Below, one piece after another: positions 25,775 to 34,351 of a stretch of 64,000 bases of DNA. Position 1 is the first letter of the stretch; each line of letters opens with the position of its first letter. The stretch lies in NCBI RefSeq assembly GCF_900114785.1, contig NZ_FOUG01000010.1, positions 124,001 to 188,000 on the forward strand, read 5' to 3'. The translations under genes and the position numbers were made by a program. The notes under the pieces are model-generated. The model saw only the letters and a program-made list of their open reading frames with translations, did not search any database and had not been told where the DNA came from. Source of the stretch: Variovorax sp. OV329. Its GTDB lineage: Bacteria > Pseudomonadota > Gammaproteobacteria > Burkholderiales > Burkholderiaceae_C.

Positions 25775-26689
25775 ATGTTCCTGCTCCAGCCCCCCGCCGT
25801 CCGCGAACTCACCCTCTTCAGCGCCATGCCCGATGCCCTGCGCCGCTCCGAGCGCAGCGCCTGGGCCGACGCCAACCGCGGCGGCGCCATCACCGACTCC
25901 TTCCTCGAAGGGCCGGTCTTCGACGGCGCCGGCAACCTGTACGTGAGCGACATCCCGTGGGGCCGCATCTTCCGCATCGATGCCCAGGGCGCGTGGACGC
26001 TGGTCGCCGAGTACGACGGCGAGCCCAACGGCATGAAGTTCCTGAACGCGAATACGCTGCTCATCACCGACTACAAGAACGGCCTGATGCAACTGGACAT
26101 GGCCACCGGCCGCGTCGCCCCATTCCTGCAACGGCGCAACAGCGAGCGCTTCAAGGGCGTGAACGACCTGGTCTTTGACGCCACCGGCAACATCTACTTC
26201 ACCGACCAGGGCCAGACCGGCCTGCACGACCCCACGGGCCGGCTCTACCGCCTCGGCCGCGATGGCCGGCTGGACCTGCTGCTGGACAACATCCCCAGCC
26301 CCAACGGCGTCGCGCTCTCGCCCGACCAGAAGGTGCTGTACCTGGCGGTGACCCGCGGCAACTGCGTGTGGCGGGTGCCCTTGCTGCCGGACGGCAGCGT
26401 GGCCAAGGTGAGCCAGTTCTTCACGTCCTATGGGCCCAGCGGCCCCGATGGCCTGGCCGTGGATGCGCAGGGCCGGCTGCTGGTGGCCAACCCCGGCCTG
26501 GGCTATGTGTGGGTGCTCAACGCGCGGGCCGAGCCGGTGGAGGTTCTGCGCGGTCCGGCCGGCGCATCGATCACCAACCTGGCCTTCGGCGGCGCGCAGC
26601 GGCGGACCTTGTACGTGACCGACTCCACGCATGGCCAGGTGCTGCGCGCCGACATGAACGAGCCCGGCCTGCCGCTGGCCAGTCGCTGA
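25775..26689 (+). CDS. SMP-30/gluconolactonase-like lactonase
   Basis: A 304-residue six-bladed beta-propeller of the SMP-30/gluconolactonase family. Metal-ligand segments are SFLEGPVFDGAGNLYVSD, RFKGVNDLVFDATGNIYF and GPSGPDGLAVDAQGRLLV. It would hydrolyse a lactone formed by a sugar or hydroxy-acid dehydrogenase. It starts 19 bases after the Bug gene and ends seven bases from the convergent IclR gene. The start at 25775 (MFLLQPPAVREL) has no strong ribosome site. Confidence 0.83.
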   Translation: MFLLQPPAVRELTLFSAMPDALRRSERSAWADANRGGAITDSFLEGPVFDGAGNLYVSDIPWGRIFRIDAQGAWTLVAEYDGEPNGMKFLNANTLLITDYKNGLMQLDMATGRVAPFLQRRNSERFKGVNDLVFDATGNIYFTDQGQTGLHDPTGRLYRLGRDGRLDLLLDNIPSPNGVALSPDQKVLYLAVTRGNCVWRVPLLPDGSVAKVSQFFTSYGPSGPDGLAVDAQGRLLVANPGLGYVWVLNARAEPVEVLRGPAGASITNLAFGGAQRRTLYVTDSTHGQVLRADMNEPGLPLASR

Positions 26690-26696
26690 ATTCTCC

Positions 26697-27455
26697 TTAG
26701 GGATGCCAGCGCGACACCACCGCCGGTGTCGCCTGAGTGCGACCGCCCGCCAGCGCATACGACAGCTGGTTGGCCGCATGCACCACGGTCTTGGCGAGCT
26801 TTTCCAGCTTGGCCTTGGTCAGCCGTGAACTCGGCCCCGAGATGCACATGGAGCCCAGCAGGCTCCAATTGGTGCGGAACACCGGGGCCGCCACGCTCGA
26901 CACCTCGGCTTCCCGCTCGCCCGTCGAGATGTGGAAACCGCGCGAGCGGATGCCTTCGTACAACTCGCCCTTCGCACCGCTGAAGGCCAGGATGACCCGC
27001 CCCGGCGCGCCGCGGTCCAGCGGCAGCCGCTCGCCGATGCGCACGTTGTGCCGCACCGAATGCGGACCCTCCACGCGCGCCACGCACGATCGGATGTCGC
27101 CCTCGCGCACGTAGAAGGAGGCGCTTTCGCCGCTGAGCTTGACCAGCTCGTGCAGCGCAGGCTCGACCACGTTGTTGACGTCGAAGCCCGCCTGGTAGCG
27201 GGCGCCCAGCCAGCCGGCCGCCGGGCCCAGGCGCCACTGGCCGTCTTCCATCTGCACCATGTAGCTGGACAGCGCCAGCGTGCGCGCAAGCCGCAGCACC
27301 GTGGTCTTGTGCATGCTGCTGCGCCGGCTGAGCTCGGCCAGCGACAGCGACGACTCGCCTACCTCGAATGCCTCCATCAGCGACAGGGCGCGCGTGACGG
27401 CAATGACGCCGCCGGCCTGGCCCTCCTCGGAAGCGTCTTCCCGCTTGTTGCGCAT
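26697..27455 (-). CDS. IclR-family transcriptional regulator
   Basis: A 252-residue regulator with an N-terminal winged helix (LAELSRRSSMHKTTVLRLAR at about 39-58) and the C-terminal IclR effector domain (GERLPLDRGAPGRVILAF, VFRTNWSLLGSMCISGPSS). It lies inside the locus it probably controls: it converges with the lactonase gene and diverges from a Bug gene, with repeats in the 110-base gap. The ligand is likely an intermediate of the hydroxy-acid pathway. Confidence 0.88.
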   Translation of the reverse strand: MRNKREDASEEGQAGGVIAVTRALSLMEAFEVGESSLSLAELSRRSSMHKTTVLRLARTLALSSYMVQMEDGQWRLGPAAGWLGARYQAGFDVNNVVEPALHELVKLSGESASFYVREGDIRSCVARVEGPHSVRHNVRIGERLPLDRGAPGRVILAFSGAKGELYEGIRSRGFHISTGEREAEVSSVAAPVFRTNWSLLGSMCISGPSSRLTKAKLEKLAKTVVHAANQLSYALAGGRTQATPAVVSRWHP

Positions 27456-27472
27456 GCTGCACCTCTTTTCAC

Positions 27473-27498
27473 TGTACGCAACGCCATTGTACGCAACG
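27473..27498. promoter_or_regulatory. Direct repeats, probable IclR-type operator
   Basis: TGTACGCAACG occurs twice, at 27473-27483 and 27488-27498, 15 bases apart. The second copy overlaps the -35 and spacer of the promoter at 27487-27515 and lies about 30 bases from the IclR start codon. A degenerate copy (GTGCAACG) sits at the matching place in the promoter at 22904. These are good candidates for regulator contacts. Confidence 0.55.
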
Positions 27499-27515
27499 CA
27501 ACCCGAATCTACAGT
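27487..27515 (+). promoter_or_regulatory. Sigma-70-type promoter of the second Bug gene
   Basis: TTGTAC and TACAGT are 17 bases apart, about 50 bases ahead of the Bug gene start. Flanks match the RraA promoter at 22904-22932 base for base over CGCCATTGT and most of ATCTACAGTCCG, at identical spacing. It overlaps the direct repeats described separately, consistent with repression or activation by the adjacent IclR protein. Confidence 0.65.
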
Positions 27516-27565
27516 CCGTTTCCAGAGGCGCGAATGCGCCCGTCATCATTCCAAGGAGACAAGAC

Positions 27566-28537
27566 ATGCAGATTTCCCGTCACGCCGCCGTGGCGCTTGC
27601 CGTCGGCGCCGCCTTCTTCGCGGCCACGGCCCATGCGCAGAACTGGCCCAGCAAGCCCATCCGCATGATCGTTCCCTTCCCCGCCGGCGGCGGCACGGAC
27701 ATGATCACGCGCGAGCTGACCAACAAGCTTGTGAGCTCGGGCTACACCTTCGTGGTGGAGAACAAGCCGGGTTCGGGCGGCAACCTGGGCGTGGACGCCG
27801 TGGCCAAGGCGCCAGCGGACGGCTACACGCTGGTCATGGGCCAGACCAGCAACCTGGCCATCAACCCGACCCTGTACGCCAAGCTGCCCTACGACCCGCT
27901 CAAGGACCTCACGCCCGTTGCACGCGTGGCCGACTCGCCCCTGGTCATCGTGACTGCCACGGCATCCCCCTACAAGACGCTGGCCGACGTGGTCAAGGTC
28001 GCCAAGGAAAAGCCCGGCAGCATCAACTACGCGACTTCGGGCAACGGCACCGTGTCGCACCTGGCCGCCGAGTCCTTCCAGCGCGCTGCCGGCATCACCC
28101 TCACGCACATTCCCTACAAGGGTGCGGCCCAGGGTGCCACAGACGTGATGAGCGGGCAGGTGCAGCTGTACGTGTCGACCATTCCCACGCTGCTGGGCCA
28201 CATCAAGTCCGGCAAGATGCGCCCGATCGCCGTCACCTCGCTCAAGCGGGTGGACGACCTCAAGGACGTGCCGACCATCGCGGAGTCCGGCTACAAGGGC
28301 TTCGAATCGGTCACCTGGTTCGGCATCCTGGGCCCGGCCAAGCTGCCCAAGGAGATCGTGGCCAAGCTCAACGCCGACATCAACAAGGCGCTGAAGGATC
28401 CGCAGCTGGAAAAGCAGCTGAGCGACCAGGGCGCGGACGTGGCCACCGGCACCTCCGAGCAGTTCGCCGCGCTGATCCGCGACGACATCCCGCGCTGGGG
28501 CAAGCTGGTGAAGGAATCGGGCGCGAAGGTCGACTGA
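27566..28537 (+). CDS. Bug-family (TctC-like) periplasmic solute receptor
   Basis: A 323-residue receptor with a signal peptide ending about residue 25 (ATAHAQNWPSKPI). Family landmarks are PFPAGGGTDMITRELTNKL, NKPGSGGNLGVDAVAKAPAD and THIPYKGAAQGATDVMSGQV. A strong AAGGAGAC ribosome site precedes the ATG. It is transcribed away from the IclR gene under a promoter nearly identical to that of the catabolic genes, so it probably delivers the pathway's substrate. It is clearly distinct from the Bug receptor at 24781-25755. Confidence 0.92.
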   Translation: MQISRHAAVALAVGAAFFAATAHAQNWPSKPIRMIVPFPAGGGTDMITRELTNKLVSSGYTFVVENKPGSGGNLGVDAVAKAPADGYTLVMGQTSNLAINPTLYAKLPYDPLKDLTPVARVADSPLVIVTATASPYKTLADVVKVAKEKPGSINYATSGNGTVSHLAAESFQRAAGITLTHIPYKGAAQGATDVMSGQVQLYVSTIPTLLGHIKSGKMRPIAVTSLKRVDDLKDVPTIAESGYKGFESVTWFGILGPAKLPKEIVAKLNADINKALKDPQLEKQLSDQGADVATGTSEQFAALIRDDIPRWGKLVKESGAKVD

Positions 28538-28569
28538 GCGGCGCCGCTCGGCGATTCCGCGCGGGCCCG

Positions 28570-28839
28570 CTACCGGTCGGCCATGTCGTCGTGAACGGGC
28601 AGCGCGAGCAGCATCTGCTCGCGCTCGGGCGGCGCCTTGCGCCGCGGGCTCCTCGCCCGGGGCTTGGGCAGCGCGCCGAGCTGCTGAAGCCCGCGCCGCT
28701 GCAACTCGATGCCCAGCACGGCCAGCAACTCCACTTCGTCGAGCTTCGCCAGTGCCTTGCCCACGCGCTGCGCACGTGCAGACAAGCCGGGGTCCAGCAG
28801 GTCATCGTTGGCGGGATCGGGGAAGAGGTCGAATGACAT
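28570..28839 (-). CDS. Small protein of unknown function
   Basis: An 89-residue protein starting MSFDLFPDPANDDLLDPGLS, with a helical middle (ARAQRVGKALAKLDEVELLA) and a basic Pro/Arg/Lys stretch (KPRARSPRRKAPPEREQ), suggesting a soluble and possibly nucleic-acid-binding protein. No family was recognised. The chosen start at 28839 has no clear ribosome site. It lies between the convergent Bug gene and tRNA-Ser on the same strand. Confidence 0.5.
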   Translation of the reverse strand: MSFDLFPDPANDDLLDPGLSARAQRVGKALAKLDEVELLAVLGIELQRRGLQQLGALPKPRARSPRRKAPPEREQMLLALPVHDDMADR

Positions 28840-28931
28840 GGCGCTGGAATTGTCGGGCGTCCCTGCCACACCGCGCGGCCGGAGTTGCCGCACTAGACAG
28901 TGAGCGATACCCACTGTGGAGGCCAGAACGA

Positions 28932-28955
28932 ACAACGGGCCGAGAGGCCCGTTGT
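28932..28955 (-). terminator. Hairpin after tRNA-Ser
   Basis: Perfect 10-base arms ACAACGGGCC and GGCCCGTTGT around GAGA lie just beyond the 3' end of tRNA-Ser. The following minus-strand sequence (TCGTTCTGG) is only moderately T-rich, so it acts either as a weak terminator or as a processing hairpin. Confidence 0.6.
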
Positions 28956-28963
28956 GCTGTTGC

Positions 28964-29053
28964 TGGCGGAAGGCGTGGGATTCGAACCCACGGAGGGCTC
29001 ACACCCTCGCCGGTTTTCAAGACCGGTGCCTTCAACCGCTCGGCCAGCCTTCC
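28964..29053 (-). tRNA. tRNA-Ser (anticodon TGA)
   Basis: A 90-base serine tRNA with the long variable arm of the class. The acceptor stem pairs GGAAGGC with GCCTTCC, the anticodon loop is CTTGAAA giving TGA, the T arm is GTGGGTTCGAATCCCAC, and the CCA end is encoded. It decodes UCA and other UCN codons. Confidence 0.97.
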
Positions 29054-29104
29054 TGCAGCCTGAGAGTGTAAGCGAGACCCCACTTCCTTTTCGAAGCCAG
29101 GGCC

Positions 29105-30799
29105 CTAGTTGACCACCACCGTCAGGGTGGTGCCGGCAGGCACGCGGATGGTCTCGTCGAAGGTGCCTTGCACGCGAGCGCGCGACACCGGGAAGCTTGC
29201 CAGGGGCTGCAGCATGGCAGGCAGCGCGGTGGGCAGGCGTCGCGATTCGCCGAACGCTGCCGGGTCGATGCCGGCCAGGCTCAGGCCGCTGTCTGTGCGA
29301 CCGGGCATGCTGTATCCGGCAATGCCGGCGCCCAGGGGCACCAGTGCAGCCGCCGCGGCGGAAAAGTAGCGCAGCTCATGGCCGACGCTCGACTCCGGCC
29401 GCCTGGACTTGATGGCTGCATCCAAGAGCGCTTGTGAGTTTTCCATTCCGCTGCTGTTGAGCAGAGATGTGAAGAGGTCCAGGCCGAACTGCCGATTCAG
29501 GTACGCACCGAAGGACCCGTTCACGGCGTAGCTCTCGCAACTGGCTCCCATGGGCGTCCAGTCGGTCACGCTGCAGTTGTAGCTCCCCTTGCCGCCGTAG
29601 CCAAGGTACGAAGGAAAGCGTGTGTCGCGAATGGCGTTGAAGCCTGGGTTCAGCGAGTTGCCGGCCCAGTCTTCCATCATCATTGCCGACATTTCTTCCA
29701 GCCAGGTGTCGAAGGTGAAGGCCGCACCCATCAGCACGCCCCGGCGATAGAAGTTCTGCATGTGCATGCCCTCGTGCGCCAGCGTGGAGACGATTTGCAT
29801 GAAGCCGCGCTCGCCGTCCAGGTAAAGCGTTTCGGTGTCCATGTACATGCTCAGCGACTGGTTGCTCTGCGGGAGCACGTCGGCCCTGAAGTTGTTCAAC
29901 GACCAGAAGTAGCCCACCACGCCGTAGGGCGTGCTGTTCTGATCGAGGTTGACAAAGAAGATGTCGATCGGCTGTCCCGCGCCGGAGATGAGATAGTTCG
30001 GCGCCGAGTGCGGTCCCCACAGAGGGCCGCCGACCTTCACGAGCATGTCGTAGACGCCACCCGCACCAGCGAATGCGTCGCGCAGCCGGGCCACCATGTC
30101 GGCGGTCACGCGACTCGGTGTCATTTCGCTCGGCTCGACCCACAGGTTCACCGTCCTGCCGTCGCCCGTGGCCTTCGTGGCCTGGAGTTGAACGGTGCGC
30201 TGTCGGCCACCGGTCAGGTAGATGGAACGCTGGTCGCCCACCGCGTAGCCCACGCTAGAGGCCAGCGGGGCGGCCGGAACGACCGACTTCCGGGAAGCCG
30301 CAGGCTCGCCCTGCGAGCCAAGGAACCTGGCGAAGCCGGAGCGGTTGAACTCGGAGACTTCCGCGTTGTCATGAACCGCCGCATCGACGGCAGTCTCGGT
30401 GCCCGACTTGCTCAACTGCGCCGAAGCGTACTGCTGTGGGGTGTCGATGCGCAACGCCGGCAGCGCCACCGGAGCGGCGGATTCATTCGTGAAGACCAGC
30501 GTGACCGATTGGCCCGTCAGGCCCTTGAGTTGGACCGGCAGGTCAGCCGCCTCCGTGGCGTTGTTCGAGGCCTGCCAGACACCCGTGCCGCTGCCGGCGT
30601 AGGTGTTCGGGTCGACGGCGGAGCAGCCTGAGCAGGCCACTGAAAGCGACGTCGCGACGTCGGGCTTGGCGCTCGCTTGGGCATCGCTGTTGCCGCCGCC
30701 ACCGCCGCCTCCTCCGCAAGACGATAGCGCCAGGGCTGCAGCCAGGGCGGCGGCCGCTTTCAGGAGGAGATTCTTGTGCGGGTAGAGATGCGATTCCAT
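29105..30799 (-). CDS. Lipoprotein zinc metallopeptidase, M30 (hyicolysin)-like
   Basis: A 564-residue exported protein. The signal ends in ALALSSC, placing the lipid cysteine at 28, followed at once by eight glycines, a tether often seen on surface lipoproteins. The catalytic zinc motif HEGMH is at 342-346 with a likely third ligand in WLEEMSAMMME (about 366-376), an arrangement like peptidase family M30. The N-terminal third is a beta-rich region with a CSGC pair at about 56-59. It is probably attached to the outer membrane or cell surface. Isolated, with no operon partner. Confidence 0.72.
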   Translation of the reverse strand: MESHLYPHKNLLLKAAAALAAALALSSCGGGGGGGGNSDAQASAKPDVATSLSVACSGCSAVDPNTYAGSGTGVWQASNNATEAADLPVQLKGLTGQSVTLVFTNESAAPVALPALRIDTPQQYASAQLSKSGTETAVDAAVHDNAEVSEFNRSGFARFLGSQGEPAASRKSVVPAAPLASSVGYAVGDQRSIYLTGGRQRTVQLQATKATGDGRTVNLWVEPSEMTPSRVTADMVARLRDAFAGAGGVYDMLVKVGGPLWGPHSAPNYLISGAGQPIDIFFVNLDQNSTPYGVVGYFWSLNNFRADVLPQSNQSLSMYMDTETLYLDGERGFMQIVSTLAHEGMHMQNFYRRGVLMGAAFTFDTWLEEMSAMMMEDWAGNSLNPGFNAIRDTRFPSYLGYGGKGSYNCSVTDWTPMGASCESYAVNGSFGAYLNRQFGLDLFTSLLNSSGMENSQALLDAAIKSRRPESSVGHELRYFSAAAAALVPLGAGIAGYSMPGRTDSGLSLAGIDPAAFGESRRLPTALPAMLQPLASFPVSRARVQGTFDETIRVPAGTTLTVVVN

Positions 30800-30979
30800 G
30801 CCAACGATCCGGGTGGGTTCTGAACGTCGAGCAACCGGCCGGAAAGGGCCCCGGCGAATCGCCGTGGCACTGACCTTGTGGAAGCTCCCCCCGGGTATCG
30901 GCAGGATCGGCGGAATCTTTAGGGATGCGCGCAGTTGGAGCGACGACGCAGCGGGTGCGTCGCGCGGCGCTTGTCGCGC

Positions 30980-31513
30980 CTAGAGCGAAGCGCTCAACAC
31001 GCGCTGCTGCTGGGCGTCGCAGCGGCTGGGCTTGCTGAAGTCGGCGCGGCTGGCGTGGCGCCTGAAGGCCTCGCGCTTCTCGAAGCGGGCGCTGGTGTCG
31101 TAGGTCTTGTCGGTGATGACATTGATCATCTGCTCGAAGTCGCCCCGGCGGTCGGGGCCCAGTGCATCGGACACGCAGGACATCACCTCCACCTCACGCT
31201 CGGCGAGCGCGGCCGTGTCCTGTACCTGGTCGAGGTCCACGGCGAGCGCGGGCTGGATGGAGCGCGCGATCATCTCGGCCGCGCCGCGCATCGCGCCGCT
31301 CTGGCCATAGCTGCGCAGGATGAAGGCGTCGACGTCATCGCGGATGCCGTTGCCATCGGCATCCTGGCCTGCCAGGTCCACCAGCAGCCCCTGTGCGCGC
31401 ACGACACGGGCCTCATGGGCGTCGTCATGCACGCCGGTGGCGAAGACGACGACGAGGCTGGAACAGGCAAACAGGATGGCGGAAGCTAGAACAAAAGTAC
31501 GAGGGCGGCGCAT
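30980..31513 (-). CDS. Exported protein of unknown function
   Basis: A 177-residue protein with a hydrophobic N-terminus (FVLASAILFACSSLVVVFAT) that is either a signal peptide or anchor; the cysteine context FACSS is not a good lipobox. It contains a calcium-loop-like DADGNGIRDDVDAFI at about 51-65, reminiscent of EF-hand or dockerin-type loops. No named family was recognised. It follows hemW-rdgB-rph on the same strand at a 120-base distance, so it is probably a separate unit. Confidence 0.6.
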   Translation of the reverse strand: MRRPRTFVLASAILFACSSLVVVFATGVHDDAHEARVVRAQGLLVDLAGQDADGNGIRDDVDAFILRSYGQSGAMRGAAEMIARSIQPALAVDLDQVQDTAALAEREVEVMSCVSDALGPDRRGDFEQMINVITDKTYDTSARFEKREAFRRHASRADFSKPSRCDAQQQRVLSASL

Positions 31514-31633
31514 GGGCGTCTCCTTTTCTCTTCTTGAGGAGTTCGCTTCGAGTCTCCGCGCGCCGAGCAGCGGGCCCTCGTCAGCGAAGCCGCAGACACG
31601 CTGTAGTCGGCCGCCGACGGGCGGCGCGCGTGC

Positions 31634-32911
31634 TCAGCCTTCGGGCAGGAAGAGTTCCTGCAGGTTGCTCAGGAAGTCGAAGCCCTTCTCGGTGGGCCAG
31701 GCATGCCAGAGGTCGCGTGCCAGCAGGCCCTTGGACTCGGCCTCTTCCATCGCGCGCTGGATGGCGGTGATCGCCAGGCCGGTGCGCTCGCCGAAGTTGG
31801 CGAAGGAGAAGCCTTCCTTGAGCCGCAGCGCATTGAGCATGAATTCGAAGGGCAGGTCCGAAAGAGCCACGTCCTCGCTCTGCGCCGCGGCCTGTCCGGC
31901 CAGGGCCTTGTCCATGTACATGCGCGGATCGCGGAAGCGCACCTGCCGAAGGACGCGGTGCGCGAAGCTCAGCTTGCCGTGCGCGCCCGCCCCCAGCCCC
32001 AGGTAGTCGCCGAACTGCCAGTAGTTGAGGTTGTGCCAGCAGCGATGCCCTTCGCGCGCATAGGCCGATATCTCGTAGCGCGCGAGCCCTGCCTCGCCGG
32101 TGGCGGCGGTGATCGCGTCGAGCATGGCGTAGGCCTCGTCGTCCGGCGGCAGGTTCTTGGGCGGGTACTTGGCGAAGTAGGTGTTGGGCTCCAGCGTGAG
32201 GTGGTAGACCGACAGGTGCGGCGGCCGAAGCGACAGCGCCTGGTCCAGGTCGGCCTGCAGCTGCGCCGGCGTCTGCCCGGGCAGCGCATACATCAGGTCG
32301 ATGTTGAAGGTGTCGAAGGCGTCCTGTGCTTCTTCCACCGCGGCGATGGCCTGCGCCCGGTCATGCACCCGGCCCAGGGCCTTCAGGTGCGCATCGTTGA
32401 AGCTCTGCACGCCCACCGACAGCCGCGTGACGCCCGCGCCGCGGAAGGCGCGGAAGCGTTCGCGCTCGAAGGTGCCGGGGTTGGCCTCCAGCGTGATCTC
32501 GCAGTCGGGCGTGAACTTCAGGCGCGCGCGCATCTCGCCGATGAGCCGGTCGATGCCTTCGGGCGAGAACAGGCTGGGCGTGCCGCCGCCGATGAACACG
32601 CTGTGCACCGTGCGGCCCCACACCAGCGGCAGCGACGCGTCCAGGTCGGCGAGCACGGCGTCGATGTAGCGGTCCTGCGGCAATGCATCGCCTTCGCCTT
32701 GCCGCGCCTGCCATTCGTGCGAGTTGAAGTCGCAGTACGGGCACTTGCGCAGGCACCAGGGCAGGTGCACGTAGACCGACAGGGGCGGCAGCGCAGCCAG
32801 CTGCAGCGGCCCGGGCCGCATGTGGTGCATGACGTCGTTGGCGTGCAGCGCGCCGCTGCCGCCCGCTTCGGAAGAGGGGTCGGCTGCGTGCGGAACGATC
32901 GGAATGCTCAT
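31634..32911 (-). CDS. hemW: Radical SAM heme chaperone HemW
   Basis: A 425-residue protein formerly called oxygen-independent coproporphyrinogen oxidase-like. The radical SAM cluster motif CLRKCPYC gives cysteines at 53, 57 and 60, followed by IGGGTPSLF and ITLEANPGT (SAM contacts) and the C-terminal HemN-type domain. HemW binds heme and delivers it to respiratory proteins; the CxxxCxxC-only motif fits HemW better than true HemN. The start at 32911 gives a 45-residue leader before the domain. It lies 41 bases after rdgB. Confidence 0.92.
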   Translation of the reverse strand: MSIPIVPHAADPSSEAGGSGALHANDVMHHMRPGPLQLAALPPLSVYVHLPWCLRKCPYCDFNSHEWQARQGEGDALPQDRYIDAVLADLDASLPLVWGRTVHSVFIGGGTPSLFSPEGIDRLIGEMRARLKFTPDCEITLEANPGTFERERFRAFRGAGVTRLSVGVQSFNDAHLKALGRVHDRAQAIAAVEEAQDAFDTFNIDLMYALPGQTPAQLQADLDQALSLRPPHLSVYHLTLEPNTYFAKYPPKNLPPDDEAYAMLDAITAATGEAGLARYEISAYAREGHRCWHNLNYWQFGDYLGLGAGAHGKLSFAHRVLRQVRFRDPRMYMDKALAGQAAAQSEDVALSDLPFEFMLNALRLKEGFSFANFGERTGLAITAIQRAMEEAESKGLLARDLWHAWPTEKGFDFLSNLQELFLPEG

Positions 32912-32952
32912 GGCGGAAACGATGCGGCCAGTGAGGCGCCGCGGGGAATTCT

Positions 32953-33585
32953 TCAGGATGCGGAGGGTGCGTCCGCCTGCCACAGCGACTGCCAGCGCTC
33001 GCGCATCAGCGCCAGCATGGCACGGGCGGCCTGCCCGCGGTGGCTGTTGGCGTTCTTGACCTCGGGCGGCAGCTGGGCAAAGGTCTTGCCGAACTGCGGC
33101 AGGAACATCACCGGGTCGAAGCCGAAGCCGTTCTCGCCGATGGGCTCGCGGGTGATCTCGCCCACGGCGCGGCCGGCGGCGATGAGCGGCTCGGGGTCGT
33201 CATGGCTGCGCAGCGCGACCAGCGTGCTGACCAGCGCGGCACGGCGGTTGGCCAGCCCCTGCATCTGCTCCAGCAGTGCGCGCACGTTGTTGGCGTCGCC
33301 CTTGGGGTAGCCGAACTGCGTGGCATAGAAGGCCGTGTCCACGCCCGGCAGGCCGCCGAAGGCATCCACGCACAGGCCGGCGTCGTCGGCAATGGCGGGC
33401 AGGCCGGTGGCAGCGCTGGCATGGCGCGCCTTGGCCAGCGCGTTCTCGACGAAGGTGCGGTGCGGTTCCTCGGCCTCCCCGACGCCCAGCTCGGACTGGC
33501 GCACCAGGGCAATGCCCAGCGGTGCGAAGAGCTGCTGCAGCTCGGCCAGCTTGCCGGCGTTGTTGGAGGCCAGGACCAGCTTCAT
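32953..33585 (-). CDS. rdgB: Non-canonical purine NTP pyrophosphatase (dITP/XTP)
   Basis: House-cleaning Ham1/RdgB enzyme that removes dITP and XTP from the nucleotide pool. The 210 residues start with LVLASNNAGKLAEL and include ADDAGLCVDAFGGLPGVDTA and the conserved C-terminal SHRGQAARAM. Its ATG overlaps the rph stop by four bases, indicating coupling with RNase PH, a common bacterial pair. Confidence 0.96.
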   Translation of the reverse strand: MKLVLASNNAGKLAELQQLFAPLGIALVRQSELGVGEAEEPHRTFVENALAKARHASAATGLPAIADDAGLCVDAFGGLPGVDTAFYATQFGYPKGDANNVRALLEQMQGLANRRAALVSTLVALRSHDDPEPLIAAGRAVGEITREPIGENGFGFDPVMFLPQFGKTFAQLPPEVKNANSHRGQAARAMLALMRERWQSLWQADAPSAS

Positions 33586-34322
33586 GCCTGCGTCGATTCG
33601 GCCAGGGCCTTCTGCTGCAGCGCGCCCAGCTCGGCGATGCCCTTCTCGGCCAGCGCCAGCAGCTTGTTCATCTCGTCGCGCGAGAAGGCAGCACCTTCGG
33701 CGGTGCCCTGCACTTCGATGAAGTGGCCCGCGCCGGTCATGACCACGTTCATGTCGGTGTCGCAAGCCGAGTCTTCCACGTATTCCAGGTCCAGCAGCGG
33801 GGTGCCTTCCACGATGCCCACCGACACGGCCGCGACCGAGCCTCGGATCGGCGAGGCCGCCAGCGTGCCCTTGGCCAGCAGCTTGTTGACGGCGTCCTGT
33901 GCGGCCACGAAGGCGCCGGTGATGGCCGCGGTGCGCGTGCCGCCGTCGGCCTGCAGCACGTCGCAGTCCAGCTGGATGGTGCGCTCGCCCAGGGCCTTGA
34001 GGTCGAAGACCGCGCGCATCGAGCGGCCGATGAGGCGCTGGATTTCTTGCGTGCGGCCACTCTGCTTGCCGCGTGCGGCCTCGCGGTCGCTGCGGGTGTG
34101 GGTGGAGCGCGGCAGCATGCCGTACTCGGCCGTGACCCAGCCCTCGCCGCTGCCGCGCTTGTGCGGCGGCACGCGCTCTTCCACCGAGGCAGTGCACAGC
34201 ACGCGGGTCTGGCCGAACTCGATCAGCACCGAGCCCTCGGCATGGATGGTGAAGCCGCGTGTGATGCGGATGGGACGAAGCTGGTCGGCGGCACGGCCGC
34301 CGCTGCGGATGAAATCGGTCAT
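33582..34322 (-). CDS. rph: Ribonuclease PH
   Basis: Phosphorolytic 3' exoribonuclease that trims tRNA precursors. The 246-residue protein has the standard landmarks GGRAADQLRPIRI, TEGSVLIEFGQTRVLCTASV-like start (HAEGSVLIEFGQTRVLCTAS), QTRVL and LDCDVLQADGGTRTAAITGA. Length matches the family. It is 29 bases downstream of the PP2C phosphatase gene. Confidence 0.97.
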   Translation of the reverse strand: MTDFIRSGGRAADQLRPIRITRGFTIHAEGSVLIEFGQTRVLCTASVEERVPPHKRGSGEGWVTAEYGMLPRSTHTRSDREAARGKQSGRTQEIQRLIGRSMRAVFDLKALGERTIQLDCDVLQADGGTRTAAITGAFVAAQDAVNKLLAKGTLAASPIRGSVAAVSVGIVEGTPLLDLEYVEDSACDTDMNVVMTGAGHFIEVQGTAEGAAFSRDEMNKLLALAEKGIAELGALQQKALAESTQA

Positions 34323-34351
34323 TGCAGTGAAAAGGAAAAAGGGGGAAGCGC

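Noticed and set aside
28536..28549. Perfect palindrome GAGCGGCGCCGCTC after the second Bug gene
   Set aside because: No T run follows and GC-rich palindromes are common here; not called as terminator or site.
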